Shown here: positions 14,918 through 20,512 of the stretch, piece after piece
Layout: every line of letters begins with the position of its first letter
Position numbering within the stretch: the first letter of the stretch is position 1
DNA from: JAXGPP01 sp964436865
Lineage (GTDB): Bacteria > Planctomycetota > Planctomycetia > Pirellulales > Thermoguttaceae
Direction of reading: 5' to 3'
Length of the DNA stretch: 20,512 bases
Assembly (NCBI GenBank): GCA_964436865.1
Contig: CAYTFK010000093.1
Coordinates: 1 to 20,512 of the forward strand
Made by a program: the position numbers and the translations under genes
The notes under the pieces: model-generated
What the model was told of the DNA's origin: nothing
Databases searched by the model: none
The model's input: the letters and a program-made list of their open reading frames with translations, nothing else

Positions 14918-16690
14918 GTGACCAAGGTCTCTATCAACAACGTTTCCGTCGAGATCCCCCCGGGAAGCACGATCCTCCATGCCGCTCAACAGGCCGGCAT
15001 CCGGATCCCAACCCTCTGCTATGTGGAAGGACTTCAGGCCATCGGCGGTTGCCGCGTATGCGTGGTGGAAGTCGAAGGGATGCGCAATCTGGCCGCTTCC
15101 TGCTCGATGCCCGTGCAAGACGGCATGAAGGTGTTCACCAACACCAGCCGGGTCCGCGCCGCCCGGCGGATGGTCGTCGAACTGCTCCTTTCCGAGCACA
15201 ATGGCGACTGCCAGACCTGCGACCGCAGCGAGAACTGCGAGCTGCAGGCGCTGGCTGCCGAACTGGGGATCCGCTCGATCTCCTTCGTCGGCGAACGGAC
15301 GCGAAAACGGATCGACAGTTCGACGCCGGCGCTATTGCGCGACAACGGCAAGTGTATCAAGTGCCGCCGTTGCGTGAGCGTCTGCGCCGAGACGCAGAAC
15401 GTCGGCGCCCTGTTCCCGCAGTATCGCGGTTTCGAAACGGTCATCGGGCCGGCGTTCAACCGCGACCTCGCGGCGGTGGCCTGCGTGCAATGCGGCCAGT
15501 GCGCTGCGATCTGCCCGGTGGGCGCGATCACCGAACGCGACCAGATCGACGAAGTCTGGAAGGCGATCGACGATCCGGGCAAACATGTCGTCGTCCAGAC
15601 GGCCCCGGCAATCCGCGCCGCCCTGGGCGAATGCTTCGGCTATCAGCCGGGCACGCTAGTCACCGGCAAGATGGTCTCGGCGCTGCGGAGGCTGGGGTTC
15701 GATGCGGTGTTCGACACCAACTTCGCCGCCGACCTGACCATCATGGAGGAAGGCACCGAACTGCTCATGCGGCTCAAGCGGGCGCTGGTCGAACACAAGG
15801 CGGTGGCCCTGCCGATGTTCACCAGTTGCTCGCCCGGCTGGATCAAGTACATGGAGTACTTCCATTACGATCTGCTGCCGAACCTCTCCACCTGCAAGTC
15901 GCCCCAGCAGATGTTCGGCGCGGTGGCGAAGACCTACTACGCGAAAAAACTCGACAAGCGCCCCGAAGACATCTTCGTCACTTCGATCATGCCCTGCACG
16001 GCGAAGAAGTTCGAGTGCCAGCGGCCGGAGATGGCCGCCAGCGGTACGCGCGACGTCGACGTCGTGCTCACCACCCGTGAACTCGGCAAGATGATCCGCG
16101 CCGCGGGCATCGAGTTCACCCGCCTGCCCGACGACGAGATGGACGCGCCGCTCGGCCTCTCCTCGGGAGCGGCCGACATCTTCGCCAACACCGGCGGCGT
16201 CATGGAGGCCGCCCTTCGTACCGCGTACGAGATCGTCACCGGCCGCCCCCTCCCCATGGACAGGCTGCACGTTGCACCGGTCATGGGCCTTGAGGGCGTC
16301 AAGGAGGCCTCGATCACGATCGAAGACGCCGTCCCCGAATGGGATTTTCTTGAAGGCGTCACCCTCAATGTTGCCGTGGCCCACGGACTGTCGAACGCCG
16401 AACGGGTGATCCAGGCGATCAAATCAGGGGCGAAGACCTATCACTTCGTCGAAGTGATGACCTGCCCCGGCGGATGCATCGGCGGCGGTGGCCAGCCGCG
16501 CTTCACCACCAACGAGATCCGCGAGGCCCGGATCGCCGCCATTTACCGCGAAGACGAAGGCAAAGAACTCCGCAAGTCGCACGAGAATCCCGATATCGCC
16601 CAGATCTACGCCGAGTTCCTCGAGAAGCCGCTCGGCGACCGATCCCATCGCCTCCTGCACACCCGCTACTCGGAACGGCCACGGGTGTAG
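14918..16690 (+). CDS. hydA: [FeFe]-hydrogenase catalytic subunit HydA
   Basis: This 590-residue enzyme interconverts H2 with protons and electrons. In order it has a [2Fe-2S] ferredoxin domain (Cys34, 45, 48, 62), a His-Cys3 [4Fe-4S] site (His94, Cys98, 101, 107), a two-[4Fe-4S] ferredoxin domain (Cys146, 149, 152, 156; Cys189, 192, 195, 199), the H-cluster domain, and a C-terminal small-subunit region (about 535-590). H-cluster motifs are TSCSPGW (302-308), MPCTAKKFE (358-366) and EVMTCPGGCIGGGGQP (512-527). Ser305 replaces the proton-relay Cys found in many members. This layout matches group A hydrogenases, and the HydBC partners point to subgroup A3. GTG is chosen because GGAG lies seven bases upstream and ferredoxin-domain homology starts at once; ATG at 14891 is the alternative. 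No export signal is seen. HydEFG maturases must be encoded elsewhere. Confidence 0.95.
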   Translation: MTKVSINNVSVEIPPGSTILHAAQQAGIRIPTLCYVEGLQAIGGCRVCVVEVEGMRNLAASCSMPVQDGMKVFTNTSRVRAARRMVVELLLSEHNGDCQTCDRSENCELQALAAELGIRSISFVGERTRKRIDSSTPALLRDNGKCIKCRRCVSVCAETQNVGALFPQYRGFETVIGPAFNRDLAAVACVQCGQCAAICPVGAITERDQIDEVWKAIDDPGKHVVVQTAPAIRAALGECFGYQPGTLVTGKMVSALRRLGFDAVFDTNFAADLTIMEEGTELLMRLKRALVEHKAVALPMFTSCSPGWIKYMEYFHYDLLPNLSTCKSPQQMFGAVAKTYYAKKLDKRPEDIFVTSIMPCTAKKFECQRPEMAASGTRDVDVVLTTRELGKMIRAAGIEFTRLPDDEMDAPLGLSSGAADIFANTGGVMEAALRTAYEIVTGRPLPMDRLHVAPVMGLEGVKEASITIEDAVPEWDFLEGVTLNVAVAHGLSNAERVIQAIKSGAKTYHFVEVMTCPGGCIGGGGQPRFTTNEIREARIAAIYREDEGKELRKSHENPDIAQIYAEFLEKPLGDRSHRLLHTRYSERPRV

Positions 16691-16758
16691 GGTTCGCGGC
16701 CGAGAGGCGCGTGTGAACGGAGATTGCCAGTCCCGCCGACGCGGTATAGGATGTAGTT

Positions 16759-16995
16759 ATGCCTACCGTGCTTCGAAGCGGTCCCTACCGGTTCTTCTTC
16801 TACTCTGGCGACGGGAATGAACCGCCACATGTGCACGTGGAACGGGAGAGCGCCCAGGCGAAGTTCTGACTCGATCCGGTGCGTATCGAGCGAAGCCACG
16901 GCTTCACGGCGAATGAGATCAATCGGATCGAACGACTCGTAGTTCAGAACCAACAACGCTTACTGGCAAGCTGGAATGAGTTCTTCCACGGCTGA
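16759..16995 (+). pseudogene. DUF4160-family protein, interrupted by an in-frame TGA
   Basis: The frame reads as a DUF4160 protein of 78 codons: MPTVLRSGPYRFFFYSGDG, EPPHVHVERESAQAKF, then TGA (16867-16869), then LDPVRIERSHGFTANEI and a C-terminal helix ending SWNEFFHG. Family members usually have Trp at that point (AKFWLDPV), so TGG has probably changed to TGA by a single substitution. Both sides stay in the same frame and look well preserved, so the change seems recent, or it is a sequencing error. DUF4160 proteins are small, often encoded beside DUF2442, and suspected to be part of toxin-antitoxin-like pairs; this is not established. The downstream DUF2442 ATG lies inside the last codons of this frame. 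TGA serves as a normal stop elsewhere in the window, so recoding is unlikely. Confidence 0.8.
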
Positions 16996-17290
16996 TTCGC
17001 TGAAATGCGTGGTATCGCACGTGCAAGTCACCGACGATCAACTGATCGTCGCGTTGGCCGATGGCCGCACGCTCACGGTACCGCTCGCCTGGTATCCTCG
17101 GCTCTTTCACGGTACCCCGCAAGAACGCAACCACTGGCGTCTGATCGGCAACGGCAGCGGCATTCACTGGCCCGATCTCGATGAGGACATCAGCGCGAAG
17201 AGTCTCTTGGCGGGAGAACCGTCGATGGAAAGCCAGGCCTCGTTGCGGCGCTGGCTCGAACAGAGGCAAGACGCGCGGTCCGAGTCTTGA
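16976..17290 (+). CDS. DUF2442-family protein, probable partner of DUF4160
   Basis: This 104-residue protein matches DUF2442: CVVSHVQVTDDQLIVALADGR (about 11-31), LTVPLAWYPRLFHGTPQERNHW (about 33-54), and GSGIHWPDLDEDISAKSLLAG (about 60-80), the signature HWPDLDEDIS being typical. These small proteins are thought to be DNA-binding or antitoxin-like partners of DUF4160; the biochemical role is unproven. The start ATG overlaps the last 20 bases of the DUF4160 frame, in a different frame, implying translational coupling in the intact pair. With the upstream frame stopped early, ribosomes terminate about 107 bases before this ATG, so its expression may be reduced. No separate ribosome site is clear. 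It converges on the PEGA/HEAT gene across a 137-base gap in which I see no gene or clear terminator. Confidence 0.85.
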   Translation: MSSSTADSLKCVVSHVQVTDDQLIVALADGRTLTVPLAWYPRLFHGTPQERNHWRLIGNGSGIHWPDLDEDISAKSLLAGEPSMESQASLRRWLEQRQDARSES

Positions 17291-17427
17291 TTCACAACGA
17301 AGCCGTGGCTCCTCCGATTCCGCGTCTTCGCAACCGCACTGCTCACACATGTACTGAAAGAGCACACTTGCCCCCAGATCAACTCCGGCCGCACGACGTA
17401 TAGCTGAAGCCAATCCTGCAGCGAGAC

Positions 17428-19368
17428 TCACCGGCCGCTCTTCCCATCCAGCCCCTCCAAGATCTCCGCGGCCTGCTTCTTGAACTCGTCGGTCTCCTGT
17501 TCCGAGTCGACGACCGACTTCAGATATGCCCTGGACTTCTCGGTCGCCACACCCTTCAGCGCCCGGAATTCCTGCGACCGCGTGTAGTTGTTCGTCTCCT
17601 CGGCCAGCGCGCGGAGCAGCCCCTCTTCGACGATCGGCTTCGCTTCCTCGGTCACCCCATAGGTCAGCCCCCACGCCGCCCGGCCGCTGTTGTTCCAATC
17701 CGGATCGGCCAGTTCCTCGACCAGTCGCCGGGCGACCGCCGGGCTCTTGCTCTTCATCGTGCTCAGCGCGAAGTAAATCGCGCTGCCATGATGCTCAGGC
17801 TCATGCGACAACTCGATGAGCCGTTCATCGAATTCCGGCGACGAATACTGCCCCCACATCGAACGCAGTGTGTCTTCAATTACCTTCGGATCGGAATCCT
17901 CCAAGAGCTTCGTGAGTGCCGGAATCACCCTCTCGGCCTGCTTTCCCTGGGCAATCTGAATGATTGCGCCGCCGACACTGCCCCGCACGCGGGCCGACGG
18001 GTCTTCGACCATCGCAAGCACCTGTGTCAGGTCTTCGCCGGTCGGCTCCAGGCCGGGCAGCACCCGCACGGCCATTTCGCGTGTCACCGCATCCTCCGAC
18101 TTCGAGAGTGGAACTACCAATGGCCGGAACGGCTCGCGGTCGAACTTCGCCGGCAGGGCGGCCGCCAGCGCCCTCAGTCCCTGCGCTGCCGACTCGCCCG
18201 CGAGCAGTTCGCGCACCTTCTCCAGTGCCTCCGCTCGACGCGCCGGATCATCGCGCTGCAGAATCTCCTTTGCCAGCGCCTGCGCAGACTCGCGGTCCGA
18301 CTCGGATCGGACCGACGCTGGCTCACCCTTGTTGCCCTCAGAGACCAGCGACTCAAGAAATTCTTGCAATTGCGCCTCGGTCGGCATGCGATCCTCGCCG
18401 ACGAGCAGAATCGTCTTGATTCGCCACTGATCCTGCGACCGCACCAGGGCATAGCCCGCGCGAAACGGGCCGGGTACTTCCGGAAGGTCGAGCTTGATCG
18501 GCGTCGTGAAGGCAATCGCCGCATCGCCCCGGACGATCGTCTGTTCGAAAACCGCTGGCGGCATGATGTCGAGCTTTACGTTGAGATTCGCACCGGGCGC
18601 CACGAACTTGCCGATGTCCTCTTTCCGCTTCACCGCCGCCAGAAACTCGTGAACTGTCTTCTCGATCGCCGCTTGCTCGCCGTGGTTGCCGTACGTCGGG
18701 GCTGCTGGTTTGCTCCCCTTCGAACCGAGCGGATGCACGCCAACGAAACTCGGGTACTCAAATGCAAATCGTTGCGCCAGTGCCGTCACCTTCGCGATCG
18801 CTTCATCCCGTTGCTTCACCGTCATATCATCCGACGCAATCGCCACCTCCAGCACGGTATGCTGCCGGCCGGGCACTTCTTGGAGCAATTCCGGCAACGA
18901 CTCCCAGGTCGTTGGCTGGCCCTCAAATGTCATCTTGTGCGGCCCGGCAACAACCCGGACGAAACGGCGGTTACCGGACTGCCATGGCGATCTGGAATCC
19001 GATTGCCCGATCGTTTCGCGCGGCAGCGGAGCAGGGGCATCGGCCTCCGCCGGCTCAGGCAGTTTGGTGAGATGGACCTCAATCCGCGCGATCTTTCCCG
19101 TTTCCAGCGTGAGCTTGCGAACCTCCCCTCGAAATCCCTCCATCTCAACGTGTACGGTGACCTTCTTTGCCCCCTCCAGTTCCAACAGGCAATCCGATTC
19201 TGCCGGCGGATGGCCATCGACCAGCACCTTGGCCCCGCTGGGGATCGTGCGTACGTAAAGCTGCGTCGTGGCGGTCGCGTCCGCCTTGATGTCCTGCCCC
19301 TCTGCCGCCAGATAGGTGTGAAGCCCCGCCGTCAACATCCCCACCAGAATCCATCTGAACGCTCGCAT
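17428..19368 (-). CDS. Secreted protein with PEGA, NTF2-like and HEAT-repeat-like regions
   Basis: This 646-residue protein has a signal peptide (about 1-22, RWILVGMLTAGLHTYLAAEG), then a PEGA domain (about 36-100: LYVRTIPSGAKVLVDGHPP onward), a surface or envelope beta domain common in secreted bacterial proteins. A Pro-rich linker (about 101-120) leads to a small alpha/beta region (about 135-220). An NTF2/SnoaL-like stretch follows (about 240-345, VHEFLAAVKRKEDIGKF to DQWRIKTILLV). The C-terminal part (about 370-640) is helical with HEAT-like repeats such as DAVTREMAVRVLPGL, EDPSARVRGSVGGAIIQIA and DSDPKVIEDTLRSMW. No catalytic motif is visible; a scaffold or binding role is likely. The ATG at 19368 has GGGAG seven bases upstream and starts the signal peptide. 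It is divergent from the ECF sigma gene, and co-regulation is possible but unproven. Confidence 0.85.
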   Translation of the reverse strand: MRAFRWILVGMLTAGLHTYLAAEGQDIKADATATTQLYVRTIPSGAKVLVDGHPPAESDCLLELEGAKKVTVHVEMEGFRGEVRKLTLETGKIARIEVHLTKLPEPAEADAPAPLPRETIGQSDSRSPWQSGNRRFVRVVAGPHKMTFEGQPTTWESLPELLQEVPGRQHTVLEVAIASDDMTVKQRDEAIAKVTALAQRFAFEYPSFVGVHPLGSKGSKPAAPTYGNHGEQAAIEKTVHEFLAAVKRKEDIGKFVAPGANLNVKLDIMPPAVFEQTIVRGDAAIAFTTPIKLDLPEVPGPFRAGYALVRSQDQWRIKTILLVGEDRMPTEAQLQEFLESLVSEGNKGEPASVRSESDRESAQALAKEILQRDDPARRAEALEKVRELLAGESAAQGLRALAAALPAKFDREPFRPLVVPLSKSEDAVTREMAVRVLPGLEPTGEDLTQVLAMVEDPSARVRGSVGGAIIQIAQGKQAERVIPALTKLLEDSDPKVIEDTLRSMWGQYSSPEFDERLIELSHEPEHHGSAIYFALSTMKSKSPAVARRLVEELADPDWNNSGRAAWGLTYGVTEEAKPIVEEGLLRALAEETNNYTRSQEFRALKGVATEKSRAYLKSVVDSEQETDEFKKQAAEILEGLDGKSGR

Positions 19369-19585
19369 CGTTTTTCTCCCGTATGAGGGGTTCGAAATGG
19401 CCCCCACTTCCAAAGTAGCAGACGCCGCCTTGCCGGCAATGCCCCGCACTCGCCCCTCCGGCACATAGCAAAATGCGCGAACTCAGCCGGATTGGCCCGG
19501 ATTCTTCTCCGATTCACCGTCTTCTTCTCCAGCGGCCCACGCCATTGGCGTTGATGTCTCATCCTCTGAAGCGCAGAATGACCGT
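19369..19585. other. Intergenic region between divergent PEGA/HEAT and ECF sigma genes
   Basis: No gene is seen. On the minus strand TTGCCG (19439-19434) and TACTTT (19417-19412), 16 bases apart, are a weak candidate promoter for the PEGA/HEAT gene. No convincing plus-strand promoter for the ECF factor was found. Confidence 0.3.
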
Positions 19586-20278
19586 ATGGCGAACACTACG
19601 CATCCGAGCCTCTTGGAACAGCTTCGCGACGGCGGCAGCCCGCTCGCCTGGGACGAGTTTTTCGCCCGCTACTGGTCCGTGATCTATCGCTACGCTCGAT
19701 ACCAGGGCTGCACGGAACACACGGCGGAGGAAATCGTTCAGGAGGTCATGCTCAAGGTCTTTTGCTACGGCGACACATTCAATCACGACCGCCAGCAGGG
19801 CCAGTTCCGCGGCTGGCTGGCCAAAGTGGTACGTCATCAGGTGGCCGAATATCGCCGCCGGCCTTCCGCGCGAGTTCGTGCCAGCGGAGGCGATGACCCG
19901 CCGATCGATCCGGAATCGGGCGAGCCTCCGGCCGACGAAGCCTGGGAAGAAGCTTTCGAGAGCGGGTTGCTGCTGGTGCTCCTGGAAGTGGTCCGGTGCG
20001 AGACCGATCCTCAAGACTACCTCGCCTTCGAACTGGTTTCGATCAGCGGCCTATCGCCGGAAGAAGCGGCCCGCATCACTGGACTCTCACGGAATGCCGT
20101 CTACAAGGCCCGCCGCCGCTTGCTCGCCCGCCTCCGCGAGCTGGCCGGCCCGTACGACGAGGGGCGCCTGCACCAGCGTCTCCGCGAGGCCCTCGCTGCT
20201 TGCCCCGCGCTGGCTCGCCAACGGTCGCTCACCCGGCGCGTCGAGCAGTCGCTCGCCTCGCGCGGAGATCGGTCATGA
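19586..20278 (+). CDS. ECF-type RNA polymerase sigma factor
   Basis: This 230-residue protein has the two domains of an extracytoplasmic-function sigma factor. Region 2 (about 21-92) includes WDEFFARYWSVIYRYARYQG, AEEIVQEVMLKVF and FRGWLAKVVRHQVAEYRRR. An acidic Pro-rich linker (about 100-122) follows, then region 4 (about 128-186) with the helix-turn-helix SPEEAARITGLSRNAVYKARRRLLARL. It has no region 3. A C-terminal extension of about 45 residues (187-230) is basic and Leu-rich. No anti-sigma factor is adjacent. Instead, its TGA overlaps the ATG of a serine/threonine kinase by four bases (ATGA). This ECF-kinase pairing is a recurring planctomycete arrangement in which kinase activity may control the sigma factor. 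The ATG has no strong ribosome site but is the only start that keeps the whole of region 2. Confidence 0.9.
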   Translation: MANTTHPSLLEQLRDGGSPLAWDEFFARYWSVIYRYARYQGCTEHTAEEIVQEVMLKVFCYGDTFNHDRQQGQFRGWLAKVVRHQVAEYRRRPSARVRASGGDDPPIDPESGEPPADEAWEEAFESGLLLVLLEVVRCETDPQDYLAFELVSISGLSPEEAARITGLSRNAVYKARRRLLARLRELAGPYDEGRLHQRLREALAACPALARQRSLTRRVEQSLASRGDRS

Positions 20279-20512
20279 CCGCCCGTGCTCCAGCCGACGA
20301 TCCCAGTCCCGCCGCCAGCCCTCCGCACATTCCCGGCTTCGACCTCATCCGGCCGATAGGGCAGGGGGGCTTCGGCCAGGTGTGGCTGGCCGCCAATCAG
20401 GCCACCGGGCAGCAACGGGCGGTGAAACTCATCCCGCTTCGTGCGCAGCGCAACCCGGCCGGCCGCGAGATTACGTCGCTGGTGCGCCTGGAGAAGAATC
20501 TGCTCCACCGCC
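20275..20512 (+). CDS. Serine/threonine protein kinase, N-terminal fragment (runs off the window)
   Basis: Seventy-nine codons of a Hanks-type kinase are present. After a Pro/Ala-rich leader (1-18) the kinase domain starts at IPGFDLIRPIGQGGFGQVWLA: the glycine-rich ATP loop GQGGFGQV is at about 29-36, and RAVKLI (about 48-53) holds the ATP-anchoring Lys. The catalytic loop, DFG motif and any transmembrane or sensor domain lie outside the window. The ATG overlaps the ECF sigma stop codon (ATGA), so the two are translationally coupled and probably form a signalling unit. Confidence 0.9.
   Translation, partial: MTARAPADDPSPAASPPHIPGFDLIRPIGQGGFGQVWLAANQATGQQRAVKLIPLRAQRNPAGREITSLVRLEKNLLHR

Noticed and set aside
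16867..16869. TGA read as Trp or selenocysteine in the DUF4160 frame
   Set aside because: TGA ends other genes here (hydC, the sigma factor, the GNAT gene, the ECF factor), so the genetic code is standard. The family residue is Trp, not Cys, and I see no obvious selenocysteine stem-loop; nonsense mutation or sequencing error is simpler.
17291..17427. Possible gene remnant in the gap between DUF2442 and the PEGA/HEAT gene
   Set aside because: Short open stretches exist on the minus strand, including a Cys-rich one, but none has a start signal, family match or sensible composition.

Overview
The window is GC-rich bacterial chromosome with tightly packed genes and looks planctomycetal (Pirellulales-like). 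The grounds are an ECF sigma factor translationally coupled to a serine/threonine kinase, long secreted proteins built from PEGA, HEAT and other repeats or of DUF3352-like type, a GH9 protein, and an RpoD-like sigma factor with a long non-conserved insert. This assignment is inferred from gene content, not from a marker gene. No tRNA, rRNA, CRISPR array or insertion sequence was seen.

Layout. (1) Bases 1-6838, all minus strand, form one compact six-gene run read from right to left: a SAMHD1-like HD phosphohydrolase, a GNAT acetyltransferase, a two-TM tetratricopeptide protein, a one-TM protein of unknown function, a secreted GH9-family glycosidase, and adenylosuccinate lyase (purB, cut by the window edge). 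Gaps are -4 to 37 bases, so this is probably one operon that mixes nucleotide metabolism with envelope and polysaccharide functions. (2) 7066-9045 (+) is a secreted DUF3352-like protein with a GTG start. It converges on (3) an RpoD/SigA-family sigma factor at 9210-10622 (-). (4) A 480-base regulatory region separates that sigma factor from a divergent three-gene operon at 11104-16690 (+) encoding a trimeric [FeFe]-hydrogenase: hydC, hydB and hydA. (5) A small DUF4160/DUF2442 pair follows. The DUF4160 frame is broken by a TGA where a Trp is expected. (6) A secreted PEGA/NTF2-like/HEAT-like protein (-) diverges from an ECF sigma factor whose stop overlaps the start of a kinase running off the window.

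The main discovery candidate is the hydrogenase operon. HydB is 1047 residues long. The usual NuoF-like NADH/FMN subunit is followed, where the C-terminal two-cluster ferredoxin domain normally sits, by a complete NfnB/GltD-type FAD and NADPH-binding flavoprotein module. With HydC and a five-cluster HydA, one complex could link H2, NAD(H) and NADP(H), and perhaps ferredoxin. That would be a natural hybrid of an electron-bifurcating hydrogenase and an Nfn-type transhydrogenase. The operon has a recognisable sigma-70 promoter and a strong hairpin in its leader. No hydEFG maturation gene lies in the window.
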